Below, piece by piece: positions 12,227 through 24,900 of a DNA stretch of 64,000 nucleotides; position 1 is the first letter of the stretch; the number at the start of each line of letters is the position of its first letter. The notes below the pieces were generated by a model. That model was not told the DNA's origin, did not search any database, and saw only the letters and a program-made list of their open reading frames with translations. The DNA is taken from positions 153,237-217,236 of the forward strand of contig ML977011.1 of NCBI GenBank assembly GCA_010015675.1. Reading direction: 5' to 3'. Source of the stretch: Byssothecium circinans. Taxonomy: Eukaryota > Ascomycota > Dothideomycetes > Pleosporales > Massarinaceae. Both the position numbers and the translations under genes were made by a program.

Positions 12227-14570
12227 CTAAACTTCCACCTTTCCGAAGCCCTCGGCACCCTCGGCAATAGGCTGCGTGCCATCGTCTACGCTGTTCCTCT
12301 TGACACCGACATCTTCCTCACCCTTGCTAACGCCAAATGCGCGGATAGCTTCTGACAGTGCGGCGACCGCATCTTCGGGGTTCAGAGCTCCCGGGAGTCC
12401 TTGGCCACCCAGGTTGCTACTGATTTTCTTCGTAGCATCTTCGAGGGCGCGTACGCGCCTTTGGAAGTTCAAGCGATCGGTGAAGAGTTGCTGGCGGCGC
12501 CTTTGGAGATCGCGGCGCTCGGCGGAGAGGAGCTTCTCAAAGTCGTTGAAGTGCGTCATCTTGAGCTGGAGCTTCTGGAGCTGCAGGTTTACAGCGCCGG
12601 AAACGAGGCGCGTGACGTGACGCTCCTCGTGAGATGCGAGGGCCGAAGCACGCGCGGCAGAAAGAGCAAAGGGAAGAGTTGCGAGAGGGTTGGACTCTTC
12701 TGCGCCTGCGCTCACGACCGCGGTGGAATCCGCAGTATCGACATCCATAGCATCCTCGTTCTTGACATCGCCTTCCTTCTCCTTGCCCTTATCCGATGAC
12801 GCAGCACCGGTCTTTTCGATTTTCTCTTGCATGATTTGCTTCATTACCTGGACGCTTCGTTGGGCAGCAACAGCTGCTCCTGTGACATTTGCGGGGGCAA
12901 GCCCGGCCATGAAGCTGACAACGCTCAGAATAGGGTTGTCGCCATGGTAGATGGGCATGCGGCCCTCCGCAAGGTATTCCAGATCGCGAAGGAACTTGAC
13001 TGAAGGAGTACCACTGTTTGACCGGGGTACATCTGACTCGAGGTACTTGTCTTCGATCTCCAGTTGCAGGAATTTCATAACACACTGTTCGCGCGTCTTC
13101 GTTTCGACCATGTTAGCAACCGCATTCCAATCATCGTCGTGCACCTCCAGACCCTCAAGAAGTCGCAACACCTCTTCATCTGTCCACTCTTCTTCGGCAT
13201 CCAGAACGCCCGGGTATTCTTTCTGTTCCACTTTAGTGAAGTGCTCCGGTTGGAAAGACTTGGAGTAATGGTGGTCTGCTAAACATCTGGGACAGATTTC
13301 GATCTTAGTCCCGCCCACAAAGTTGAGTTGCCCCGATGGTTCAGGCTTTGCATTGTGGAAGTAAATACGGCTTGTGTCAACACCGCAACTGTCGCACACG
13401 ACTTTCCTTGGAGGGTTTCTCGTCTGCTGTTCGAGTTTCGCCATGCTTACAGATGCAGAAGATCCGTTGGCGGCGCCTTCGCTGTTTCCGCCTGCGTCCT
13501 TGGGCTCTGCAGAAACTTCTTTGCCGTTGGCTTCGTAAATATTTCGACCGACCATCGACTTGGTATCAGCTTTAGCGGTGGGCTGTGAGCTAGCCGCTCG
13601 TTCGGTGCCGGCATGTGGTTTTCCCTCTGTCGTCTTGGATGCTGGGGCGGGTTGGAATGCCTGCAGTCCGCGAGGGGTATCGACGGTGAGACGGAAATGG
13701 CTGGTAGAAGGCGGGCCAATGTTTGAAGGCCGTTCTTGCGGGTCAACCTAAATAATCAGTATTACAACTTAATGAGCTTCAACCAGTGTAAGTTACCTGG
13801 TAGTTGATCAATCCCCACTGCTCCAAGAAAGCATGCACACGCATGATAGCGCACACATCACCAGCCAGATTGCGTCGGCAGGCTGTTACAGTGAGGTACT
13901 CATCCGGATTAAGGCGATATGTGTTGATCATGAAGTCGCGGTAGTCGCGATACACGGCGGGCGTCTTGCTACGATTCCGGCCATTAAAGAACTCGGGCAG
14001 CGCCTTTCGCTCGCGGTGATCAATGTACCGCATATCAAACCAGGCAGCATAGCTCGGAATGATGGTCGCATAGGTTTGCGCGACCAAATGTGAACGCGCT
14101 CCAGCCTGCAACTGGTCCTGTGCTTGCGCCTCCGAGTCCGCTCCCGCGCCGTCCTTTTCTTTCTTCGTGTCCTCTACGCCGCCCATTTCCTCGTCATCCT
14201 GGCCATCTGCATCTTCGCCTTCGGGTCGAGGCCCATCGGGAGCATCAAGCGGATTGTCAGAGACAGGGGCGGGAGTCGTTGTTGACGGTTCGCGCGACGG
14301 CTCTTTGATAGCGGGGTCCTCGACCATTGACACGTCTATGATATCGCTTAGTGAGATTGGGCTGAGTGGAGGGGGCAGGTCTCTGATGAGCCTGATGCAG
14401 TCGCGGCGGCCGTCGTCCCCCATGGTGTCCATTTGGAGGGTTGTGGTGTTGGGAGAGCTGTACTTTCTGGGTAACGTACCTTGGTCATTGGTCTGTGTTT
14501 GGGTAGCACCTTCCCCTCCCAGGTCCTGCGTCGATGCGCCCGTGGCAGTGGCAGTCGCGTCGTCGGCCAT
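12227..14570 (-). CDS. SWIRM/SANT chromatin-remodelling subunit, Swi3/Rsc8 family
   Basis: Exons, minus strand: 14570-14480, 14335-13797 and 13747-12227, giving 716 residues. After an acidic, low-complexity N-terminus comes a SWIRM domain at about 110-205 ([43 protein letters not shown]). A ZZ-like zinc finger follows near 320-365 ([20 protein letters not shown]), then a SANT domain near 390-440 ([27 protein letters not shown]). A leucine-rich coiled coil sits near 600-660. This order is that of the Swi3/Rsc8/SMARCC scaffold, which dimerises in SWI/SNF and RSC. I prefer the ATG at 14570 (MADDATAT); an in-frame upstream start at 14771 would add about 67 residues in poorer context. The first intron (14336-14479) is 144 nt with no stop, so it could also be translated. 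Rsc8 versus Swi3 cannot be settled from one sequence. Confidence 0.92.
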
Positions 14571-14995
14571 AGCTTCGGTGGTGAACGAGATGATGGACGT
14601 ACGGGGGGTGGCTGGAGAGCGCACTGGTCGCAAAGGCTGTCGAGCGATGCGCAATGAGCCTAGAAAGCTGTGGGCGAGTGCGGCGGCGAGGATGCGATTG
14701 AATGTGGGGATGGAGGGGATGCAAGCTGGCCGTCGCGTCTCGTTGAGGCGCGAACTTTCATGTTCGCACATGCAGTGCTGCGGATAGTCACGTGCTTATC
14801 GCTTACTCAGCCTTCCTTCTCCAAGCGAGCAGGGTTAGCTCAAGCTTCAAGCATCGGATGAAGCCGAGGTCATTCAGATGTCACCATAGACTTCCGATGC
14901 TGTAGCTGCGGGACACTTTACTGTCCACCGTCGAAACTACCCACTTTTGAAGCCTCTCTTGCTTTCCTTCTGCCGTCTAGCCATTGACTTTCAAC
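14571..14995. promoter_or_regulatory. Divergent promoter between the Rsc8-like gene and ETFA
   Basis: The two start codons lie head to head, 425 bp apart. The region must drive transcription both ways. No distinct factor site stands out by eye. Confidence 0.5.
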
Positions 14996-16144
14996 ATGTT
15001 CTCGGTCGCGCGTCGATCAGTCCTCCGGCAAGCTCGCGCTCAGCTTCGGCTCTCCCAGCCCGTTACAGTCCCGCAGTACTCGGCTCTCTCACGGCTACTC
15101 TCGACGCTCGCCGTCCTCGAGCAAAAAGACGGAAAGCTCAGCAACTCGTCGCTAGTTGCTATCTCGGCAGGAACAAAGCTTGGAGGCTCAATAACAGCTT
15201 TTGTTGCCGGTAGTGGGGCAAAGTCAATAGCAGACGAAGCGGCAAAGGTGAAAGGCATTGAAAAGATTGTATATGTGGAGAATGGCTCATACGATAAAGT
15301 GAAGATATCCTGCCTATTCGAAAAGCCAGAGCTAACCGTGAATAAAGGGCCTTCCCGAGAGCTATGCGCCGTTGCTAGTAGAGAACATCAAGAAGGGGGG
15401 ATACACACACATTCTTGCAGGCCACTCTGCATTTGGAAAGAATCTTATGCCCCGCGCTGCTGCGCTCCTGGATAGCCAAATGATCTCCGATATAATCGGA
15501 ATTGAGAGCGAGGACAGTAAGTGGGGATGATCGATATAAATCTCCCAAGATCTAACTTGTACAAAGCCTTCGTTCGACCCATCTACGCCGGCAACGCTAT
15601 CCTAACCGTGCAATCCTCCGACAGCACAAAGTTTATTACCATACGAGGCACTGCATTCCCTGCCCCAGAGGTCGAAGGCGGATCTGCCGCTGTAGAGGAG
15701 GGCGTAGACCCGAAGGCCGACTCGCCAACAGAATGGGTCTCGGAAGACCTAGCCAAGTCTGACCGTCCAGATCTTGGTTCAGCGGACAAGGTCGTGTCGG
15801 GAGGACGAGGCTTGAAGTCAAAGGAGGAGTTTGACCGCCTCATGCTACCCCTAGCGGACGCTCTGGGTGCAGCTATCGGAGCCTCGCGAGCTGCCGTTGA
15901 CAGTGGTTTTGCGGATAACAGCCTCCAGGTTGGGCAAACTGGGAAAAACGTTGCGCCGCAACTGTACCTCTGTGCCGGTATATCCGGAGCCATTCAACAC
16001 TTGGCAGGTATGAAAGATAGCAAGGTCATCGCTGCTATCAATAAGGACGCCGATGCCCCTATTTTCCAAGTTGCGGATGTTGGTCTTGTCGGCGATCTAT
16101 TTGAAAAAGTGCCAGAGCTTACGGAAAAGCTGAAAGCGCAATAG
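14996..16144 (+). CDS. ETFA: Electron transfer flavoprotein alpha subunit, mitochondrial
   Basis: Exons 14996-15298, 15348-15516 and 15567-16144 give 349 residues. An Arg-rich mitochondrial presequence ([18 protein letters not shown]) precedes the N-terminal ETF domain ([40 protein letters not shown]). The C-terminal FAD-binding domain is typical: [68 protein letters not shown] and [14 protein letters not shown]. The protein pairs with ETF beta, takes electrons from acyl-CoA and other matrix dehydrogenases, and hands them to ETF-ubiquinone oxidoreductase. The start is the ATG at 14996; there is no earlier in-frame ATG. Both introns are about 50 nt. Confidence 0.97.
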
Positions 16145-16770
16145 ATTTCTCTTTAGATTTTGCGACTTATGTATATAGACTGTAAGGCAATATGTGCATG
16201 GTACAACTCCAATCCATTTCGCCGTTTTATGAAGCCTGCCGAGCAGATCGGCGCTAGCTATTCACCGCAAGTCGTACTAGGTGGTTTTCAGAACTAATTT
16301 CGTCACGTGCTCGGTAATATCCTAGTTTTAGCCAATCAACGATAGACTGTCATACGATGTACCGAGCACGTGACGGAATTAGTTCTGAAAACCACCCATT
16401 GTACACGAGATCGATCATCTGAGCCTTATCGCTTCTTCTTCCTTAGCTAGTTATATCGCAGCCACTAATATAATACTTACTCTGTCCTTCAAACGTCCAC
16501 TCTTCATATTCCATTCCGTCATTTCCACCATTCCTCCTCTTTAGATCCTCTACCATTTCGCTTGTGCGCCCATTTCCTACTTCTTTGTTCCTGTATAGCG
16601 CCGCTTGGCACCGGTACAGCTGAACTTGGGCCGCACAACCTATCATCACTACCTCCTTATTAAGACACCTTGCGACAATACAGCAGATTACTACGATCCA
16701 TCATTTCCTTTTCGTCTCCTTCAAAATTGACACCAACGTGGACCCTTCCTTTCCTGTCCAACTGCCATTA
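16145..16770. other. ETFA-TOK intergenic region
   Basis: The region holds the ETFA 3' UTR, the inverted-repeat element at 16280-16396, and the upstream sequence of the channel gene. No other gene is seen. Confidence 0.6.
16280..16396. mobile_element. MITE-like 117-bp inverted-repeat element
   Basis: Two 37-nt arms (16280-16316 and 16360-16396) are reverse complements with a single mismatch, around a 43-nt unique centre. The arms begin GGTGGTTTTCAGAACTAATT and each includes the palindrome CACGTG. There is no coding capacity. A long, almost perfect terminal repeat in a short non-coding element is the mark of a MITE. No clear target-site duplication is visible, so a folded-back remnant or a cruciform regulatory element remains possible. 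Confidence 0.7.
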
Positions 16771-19568
16771 ATGGCGTTGGATGATGGCTCCATCGAATCG
16801 ATGAAGTCAACAACAAGCGGTTGCAACCTGGCTACACGTTCTATTTCTCAATCCGATGGGCACGATATGAGTGCGGAGAAGCCACAGACCTCGAAAAGTG
16901 AGACTACCAGGAGAGACGATGAGCAACTTGGGTCAACTATCGAATTTCAGGAGGAAGCTGCGGGCTCAAGAAGAGTAGAGCGTGAAGCGAAGTTTTGGAA
17001 AAAGTTTCGGGAGGGGGAAAAGAGGTATGTTCAATGTTGTGCGAGCATGATTATAGCAGAGAATCTGCATGAAAGATTTGTGGCAACGATCCAAGCATGA
17101 TGCTTCCTTCCACTCAGGCTACGCAGCCTCCCCTATTTTCCTAGTCCAACTAGATATTATCACACATTTCATTCGGAGCTTCCCTTAAGTGCATAGCTCT
17201 GTTTAAGTTCTGAAATGTGTCCTCGCTGGACTCCGCTGACCATCACAGTGACTGGTGGTTTGCTTCCACCGGCATTCCTCTGCTTGCTGCCGCCCTTGGT
17301 CCGCTCGCCAACGTTTCGTCTATCACTGCACTTGTCACTTTTTGGAGAGAGCAGATATACATTGATGGACAGTTTGTGTCCGAGCTTGATGGGATACTAT
17401 TTGCGGATCCCCAATGGTAAGGCGCCCATGCATTGCTAAGGCGGAAATTTGGGAAAAGCAACGGATCTAGAACTATAGAAAGCGCAGCCAGACTTTTGGC
17501 GCATGGCTACGTACCCTACCATCATCACTCTTCTAACGCTCCTTAGGTGCTATTGGCTAAATGTCTGTTCTTTGATATGCGGCTTCATAGGGAACCTCTT
17601 CCTCCTCTTCAATTTCACACAACGCATCCGATACATCATTGCATTACCAGCCACCATCTTTTTCTGGTTCGTGGCTTTCGGAATCCTCGCCGGCATCACA
17701 GCAAGCATGCAGATATACGCACCTCCCACACGGCCCGAACAAACATATACTCAAGGCTTCTGGTACGCTATCGCTGCTGCTGTACTGTACCTTCTCTGTT
17801 CCATGATCCTCATGATCAATATGCTGGGTCATTTCCGTGGCCACTATCCCGACAGCTTTGTCCTCTCAGGCTCACAAAGAACCCTCATTCAACAAACAAT
17901 GGTCTTCATCATCTGGCTAGCTGGCGGGGCCGCCGTGTTCTCAAAGATTGAGACGCAAGCCGGAGAAACGGGCTGGCAATTCGCAGATGCAATGTACTTC
18001 TGCGACGTTACAATCCTAACTGTTGGGTTCGGCGATCTCTATCCCACTACGAATTTGGGTCGTGGAATGGTATTCCCATACTCTATCGGTGGTACAATCA
18101 CCCTCGGCTTGATCGTGAGCTCGATCTACAAGTCGATGAGAGAGCTCGGCCAAGTGAATATCGTCCAGAAACACACAGAACGCATGCGTGAAAGGACAGC
18201 AGAACGAGTGGTCACAAATTCTTTCGACTTTCGCCAACGAGAACAAAAGAAACACGATTCCGGACGGGGGCTTACCTCCAACACATCCAGCCGTCCGATA
18301 ATCAGCGCCCCAACCAACCCGCGAGCTCTCCACCCAACCATCACGACCGCCTTACGAACCGTAGCCCGAGGTCCTATAAAGGCCATGCCCAAAACACTTC
18401 AAGAAAGGGTTTCAAACAGTCCACATATCCTCCTCCTACGTGAGGAGAAAGACCGTTTCAAAGCCATGCGCGAAATCCAACACCGTTCTCGCAAATTCCG
18501 AAAATGGGTAAGAAGGTCATTGTATAGTGTATGGGAAACAAACACTGACTTCATACTTCAACCACGTAGATGGCTCTCCTCGTGGCCATCACCGCCTTTG
18601 GGATCCTCTGGTGTATCGGCGCAATCGTCTTCTGGCAGACCGAAAAACACACCCAAGACATGACATACTTCAAAGCACTCTACTTCTGCTACGTTGCCCT
18701 CCTTACCATTGGTTACGGTGACCTGGCACCCAAATCCAATGCTGGCAGGACGTTCTTCGTGATATGGAGTTTGATTGCTGTGCCCACAATGACAATTTTG
18801 ATTGGCGACATGAGCGATACCGTTATCGTGAAGTTTAGAAAATACAGTGACAAGTTGGCGGACTTTACTGTGCTACCGAAACAAGGGATCTGGAAGGACT
18901 TTTTGGAGAAGAATCCTTGGCTGGTGACATGGTTGGCGGGACGGCAGGCTAAGAGCGCGATGAAGAAGAGGTTGAGGGATGGGTTTGAGGTCACGGATCC
19001 GGATTCAGCATCCGTGGTCAAAGGTCTGGAGAATCATGGTAGGGTGGTTGATCCAGAAGAACAGTTGGATGCTACGCTGACTACGACGCCTACGCTCCCC
19101 GCCCTCGCCCGAGAAGCAGATACAGACACCCTCGGCCGCTTCCCCACGCATACTTCTTTGTCTCGCCGTCTCGCTCTTTCCATAAAGCGCGTAGCCGCAG
19201 ACCTCCATGCCTCTACGCCCAAACGATATGAGTATGAAGAATGGGTCGAGTTCACCAGGTTAATTCGATATGCTCATACGAAAGATGCCGGGGAAATATT
19301 GGAAGAGGAGGAAGAGGAGGGAATGGTAAAGTGGGACTGGATCGGGGCAAATAGTCCGCTTATGTCAGAGAAAGGTGAGCCGGAGTGGTTGTTGAATCGG
19401 CTTTGTGAGAGTTTGGTGAGGTTGGAGAGGAGGAAGGAAGCTTTGAGCCTGGTGCCCATAAAAAGCAGAGAAGCGGATAGGAGGCATGCGGAGAGTGGAA
19501 GCATAGAAAGAGGATGCAGCAGCCGGGGGGCAGAAGATCAACGAGATAAAATCAGTCTCTCGTTCTGA
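16771..19568 (+). CDS. TOK-type two-pore outward-rectifier potassium channel
   Basis: Exons 16771-17024, 17249-17416, 17547-18507 and 18570-19568 give 793 residues. The cytosolic acidic N-terminus joins the first membrane span through a 224-nt intron (REGEK then SDWWFASTGIPLLAA). There are eight predicted spans and two pore loops with selectivity filters, TVGFGDLYPTTNLG and TIGYGDLAPKSNAG. This 8-TM, two-P layout is unique to the fungal TOK family (yeast Tok1), which lets K+ leave across the plasma membrane on depolarisation. A long basic linker (about 290-455) separates the two pore halves. The C-terminal tail is cytosolic, with an acidic run (EILEEEEEEG) typical of the family's regulatory tail. 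The first exon is less certain: the open frame begins upstream at 16738 without ATG, so I used the first in-frame ATG. Confidence 0.93.
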
Positions 19569-21985
19569 CGGAAATGAAGGGAATACATAAGGCAACGATA
19601 GAACCATCATGACTTGCGAAATTCACTATTGTTACATCATGAGCCGGACCAAACGCTTTACAAGTAAAACCACATGGAATATTTTACCAGGCACAAACTA
19701 TAAAACGCGCTGCCGGACTTTTGACGTAAGACTACACGAAGGACCTTTTTCCAGATCCCGCAGAGCCCAGTTGCCGTTGACATGGCACACATAACTTCCC
19801 CAATGTACCGCGGCTGTTACCCTGTCTTCACGCTGCTGACCCTCTTCACATTGCCATAGTTGTGGCATGTTTATATTTTCAACGACCGTAACCCCCCTCC
19901 CCCAATACGAACGATCATACCTATCATCTCCACCGTAGTCGCAGCGAGAGGGAGACCGGGACTGATAAATGATGATGCGTATTTTCTCTAAGCTACTAAT
20001 ATATCAACACTAAGCTAGGAGAACTTTGAGGTATAATACATAGTTGGCTCTCTAGCTATCCAAAGATGTCTTCGGTTTGCAACGACAGTAGAGGAAGCAA
20101 GCACGTGATTAAATTTCACCTGGTTACCCCTATGGTACCGTCCCATTACCGTTTATCTTGTGTACGCTGTTGGGCATGATATGGTAGACAATTTTGCGAA
20201 AATTAAGCCGAAAGCCATACTCTACAAAACAAATCCAGGGGGGATACAGTGCCTAATACTCCACATTGGATTAGAGCTTTAACAACAACGCAGGGTTTTA
20301 TAACGTCTTTCCCCAACGTACCTGGCATTACTTCCTATCATCTAATTAGAGAATATGGTCCGATTCCTTCGTGGCTGTGCCGGTATAAAGAAACCCGGGA
20401 CAGCATTCTTGAACTCGTGAGCTCGCCAAACCACGATGCAATGTCGGATCATTACCCACGCCAAAGACTTAAGAAAAGCGTGCTCTCGACGACGTGCTCG
20501 TAAGCTGTGAACTCCCGCGTTACTGTTAAAGCTCCAGGGTCAGATAGAGTATCAAGCACTGTATCCTTCCTCAATGAGTTGTATAGAGATGTAATTATCA
20601 TCGTATTTCCTTGAAGATGTCTTGTTGTTGATATAATTTGATGTGATGTTGCAGGCACTTGGGTGTTTCCCTTAATTTTTAGTGGGTGACAGGCTCGTCG
20701 AACCACGATGCAATATCGATCACTTCCGAAGCTGAAGACAAAAAAAAAAAAGACTTAGACGACAATCTGCTCACGAGAAGATAATCTTACAAAAACAAGC
20801 TACAAACCGCTACGTTACTACCATCGGTGGTACGAAAGCTCCGAGTCCAAGCGGAGTATAAAGCACTGTATCCCCCTTAGATAAGTTATGTAGAGATATA
20901 ACTATCAATATGATTTTCTCGGAAATTCCCCTTGTTCCCGCTGCTTGCTGCCCTCTTCTTATAGCTAGGGCTTACTGAACCACGGATGCGATGTTGACCC
21001 ATTTCTAAAGCCGAAGAATGGAACTAAGATGATGTTTTTCTTTACCAAAGACTATCTTAGGTACGCTGGGAAATGCCCTATAGACCCCTATGCTAGCCTT
21101 GAATCCCCAAGTTTAAGCAGAGGATTAGGTTGTGTATCCCTTCTCCACAAGTTTTGTAAAGTATGTAATAATCTCTTATAAGAAAATAATGACATTACGG
21201 AATAGGCTGTAAAACCCTTGTACTTACTGTTAAAGCTTGAAGTCTAAGCCGAGTTTAAGGTGCTGTATCCCCTCTAGATGAGTTTTGTAGAGCATGTAAA
21301 ATCCTCTCTTGGGAATGATAATACTATTAAGGAATAGGCTGTAATAGCCTTGCGGTTACTATAATACCTCTAGGTTAAAGCGGAGTATCAGGCACTGTGT
21401 CCCCCCTGGATGAGTTTTGTAGCGTATAACTATCAGCCTATTCCTTCAAAGATTCTACTAGCTACCGCAAAAAGACGCAAGATGACCTTGATATCACTGG
21501 GTTCGAGGGCGAGCAACCACAACATTAGACCACATGACATCAACAACTAGACGAGCACAAGCTGACTCCAATACAATCTAATATTCATTAATCACACAAG
21601 CACACCCATCAATCATAAACATCCATACAGCCATCATCCATCACAATCCTCAAGCCCTTCATCAGTCCAGTCAATCTATGCACATCCCCATCCCCTGCTA
21701 CTCAAAAAGTACACATGTAAAACCGGCCTCAAGGCATCAGCACGCCACCTCCAATATATCTACACGCACTCCCATCAACTGTCCGTCAAACACGCATTAT
21801 GCAGACGCATACGCGTCGGCATCGTTATCGTTAAGCTCCGCACCGCTGAGTAGTGAGTGCCAAAGAGAGTGTGAAGGGGGGTATAATGCCGACCATGTAA
21901 TGTAAAGAGGCCGAGAAAAAGGAAAGCAGGAAACGGAAGAACAAGCAACGCAGAAATGCCACAAACTCGATCATCGGTCCGGTCT
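19569..21985. other. 2.4-kb gene-poor, AT-richer repeat region
   Basis: No ORF with a domain is present. The interval from about 20425 to 21450 is built of degenerate direct repeats, annotated separately. The rest is simple AT-rich sequence plus the 3' UTRs of the converging channel and coiled-coil genes. Confidence 0.6.
20425..21450. repeat. Degenerate direct-repeat array
   Basis: Two motifs recur by eye. Motif A (AACCACGATGCAATG-like, followed some 15 nt later by a CC..AAG segment) occurs near 20431, 20701 and 20976. Motif B (GAGTATCAAGCACTGTATCC-like, followed by a GAGTTNTGTAGAG segment and TAAC/TAAT) occurs near 20548, 20857, 21120, 21250 and 21380. Early units are about 270-310 bp apart and later ones about 130 bp. 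Copies differ by roughly a quarter of positions, mostly by transitions and small gaps. This looks like a decayed tandem or transposon-derived array. Confidence 0.6.
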
Positions 21986-24900
21986 TTACTCCGCGGTAGC
22001 GGGAACAAGTTCCTCCTCAGTAACATTCTCCCCCTTTTTCTTGCCATTCAAAACCGGCGCTTCATCTTCCTTCTTCTCGCCGGCATCGGCACCGTTCGTC
22101 TTCACTTCAGCCGAAGCTTTCAGGGCAGCTTCGAGCTTCTCTTCAACGTCTTTCTTCTCTTTCAGCGCCTGTTCAAGCTTGCTTTCCGCGTCCTTGACCT
22201 TGCCTTCCGCCTCCTCATTACTCTTGGAAACAGCCTCAAGCTTCTCCTTCGACTCTGCAAGGTTCTTCTCCGCTGCAGCAAGCCCCTCGGCCGTCGTTTT
22301 TCCCTCCTCCCTGAGGGTCTTGAGCGCCGTCTCCAGCTCAACAACAGAATCCTTTGACTGAGCAATCGTAGTCTCATAGGCTTTTTTCGCAGCCGCGAGA
22401 TCATCAAGGGCGACTTTTTCGGCTGCGCTGGCGGTTTCGGACGCCTGTTTCGTAGCGTCTAGCTGAGATTCAAGTTCTTGCTTTGCGGAGAGGGCGGCCT
22501 GGAGATCTTCCTGGGTCTTAGAGGAAGCATTGGTGGCTTCCTTTTGCGCTTCTTCAAGCTTGATTTCCAGTTCTGAGAGAGCGACTTGCTTGGCCGCCTT
22601 CTCATTGGTGAGCGTCTCGACAGCCTTCTCCAGATCGGCAATCTTGCCGTCGTTGGAGCCAGATGCTTCGGTAGCGGCGGCAAGTTTCTCTTCGAGAGTA
22701 GCGTTGGTTTGCTTGAGGTTGGCGAGTTCTTCTTCGACCTTTGCGGTGGTGCCTTTAGCTTCAGTTTGCGAGGATTCCAGCTTGGTTTCGAGGTCCTTGA
22801 TCGAGGATTCCAGGTCGGTGACCTTTGCGTTATGAGCGCTGGAGGCCTCTGTTGCTGCGTCCAACTTCTCCTGGAGAGAAGATTTCTCACTCTCAATCGC
22901 CTTCAGGGAAGCAACCTGAGATTCGAGCTCGCTGACCTTTGCATCGTGAGCGCCAGAAGCTTCAGTGGCGGCGTCCAACTTCTCCTGGAGAGAAGCCTTC
23001 TCACTTTCAATTGCTTTGAGAGAGGCGACTTGTGTTTCGAGCTCGCTGACCTTTGCATCATGAGCGCTGGAGGCCTCTGCTGCTGCGTCCAATTTCTCCT
23101 GGAGAGAAGCTTTCTCGCTCTCAATTGCTTTGAGAGAGGAGACTTGGGCTTCGAGGTCGCTGACCTTTGCGTCCTGGGCGGCGGAAGTTTCGGTCGCGGC
23201 ATCCAATTTCTCCTGAAGAGAAGCCTTCTCACTCTCGATAGCTTTGAGCTTCTCCAACTCGCCCTCGAGCTCACTGACACGAGCCTCATGGGCAGAAGCA
23301 ACGCTCAACTTGTCCTCGAGAGTCTTGGTCTGCGACTGAGCAGCCTGAAGTTGGCTCTTCAACTCGGTAACCTGCTCCGCCTCCTCCTTGGCAGCCATAA
23401 GTGCAGATTCGGCATCCTCCTTTGCCTTCTTTGCCTCGTCGAGTTGTGCCTGGATAGTCGAAAGCGAGTTCTTGGTCTCTTCGTGAGAGTTCTCGGCAGC
23501 TTGGAGAGCTTCCTCATGCCCTGTAGCCTTCTTCTCGGCAGCGCTAAGAAGATCCTTCGTGGCATCATGATCAGCAGTTGCCTTCTCCAGCTGGGCCTGC
23601 AGATCAGCGGTACCAGTCGAAGACTCCTCCTTGGCTGCGGCGAGATCCTTCTCAAGCTGTTCCTTGGCGGTTTGGAGAGCTTCCTTCTCGGATTGAGCAG
23701 TGGTGAGCGAGCTTTTTGTCTCTTCATGAGAGGTTCGTTCGGCAGTTAGGGCCTCTTCGTGGCTGGATGTGGCTTCCTTGAGATCGAGCAGTGCCTTTTC
23801 CGCGGTGCCTTTGGCTTCTTCTGCAGTGGCGAGGAGGGCCTTGGCAGCACTGTTTTCCGCGGTGAGGCTTTCAATGTTGTTCTTCACTTCCTGGGCTTCT
23901 TTGAGCGCAGCATCTTTAGACGTCTCATGCTCAATTGATGCTTCAGTCTTCTCCTTAAGCTGCTGCTCTAGATCAGCGATCTTCGTTGCAAGCCCTTCAG
24001 CATCACCCTTGGATAGCTCTGCCGTCTTACTAGCCTCAGCCAGCTCATCCTCCTTAGCTGCGAGCGATGCCTTCAGCTCAGCAATCTGGCTGGTAAGGCC
24101 TTCGGCATCGCCCTTGGAAGCTTCAGCAGCTGCAAGGGCTTCCTCCTTGGATGCAATGGTCGATTCCAGTTCGCTGATTTTGGCGGACAGGGCTTGGAGC
24201 TCACTCCTCGCGGACTCTGCTTCGGATTTTGCGGTCTGCGCTTCGGTCTCCGTGGTCGCAAGGCTGTCCTGGACTTCTTGCAGCGATGTCTCCAAGCCAC
24301 TCTTTTCCGCGGTGAGGCTTTCGATGTTGGCCTTCGCTTCCTGGGCTTCTTTGAGCGCAGCATCTTTAGACGTCTCATGCTCGATTAAAGCTTCGCTCTT
24401 CTCCTTAAGCTGCTGCTCTAGATCGGCAATCTTCGTTGCAAGCCCTTCAGCATCACCCTTTGATAGTTCTGCAGTCTTGACAGCTTCTTCCAATTCACCA
24501 ATCTTAGCCTGGAGCGTGGTAACTTCACTCTTTGTAGCTTCGTGTGCCTCGGTCGCAGATGTGAGCTCATCAGCCTTGCCGGCAGCTTCGGCTTTCGCTG
24601 CCTCGATATCGGCCTCTCTGGCAGCAAGAGCGTCTTCCTTCGCCTTGACCAAGCCCTCAAGTTCTGTAATTTTGTTGACCGAATCGCTCCCGGATGACTC
24701 ATGGGTAGCAATCAGAGCTTCAAGCTCAGCAACCTTTGCTTTGTGGCTCTCAGCTTCCTCGGAAAGAGCGCCGAATTCGTCGGATTTTGCCGTCAGCTTG
24801 CCGGAAGTGTCGCCGTGGTTAGCCTTTTCATCATCGAGCTCCTTCTGTAGGGCAGCGAGCTGGGCTTCGTGTTCCTCTTTGGCTTTCGTCAAAGCCTCGT

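Noticed and set aside
14571..14771. An upstream in-frame start for the Rsc8-like protein that would add an Arg-rich, presequence-like N-terminus.
   Set aside because: A mitochondrial presequence makes no sense for a chromatin subunit; the MADDATAT start is the normal type.
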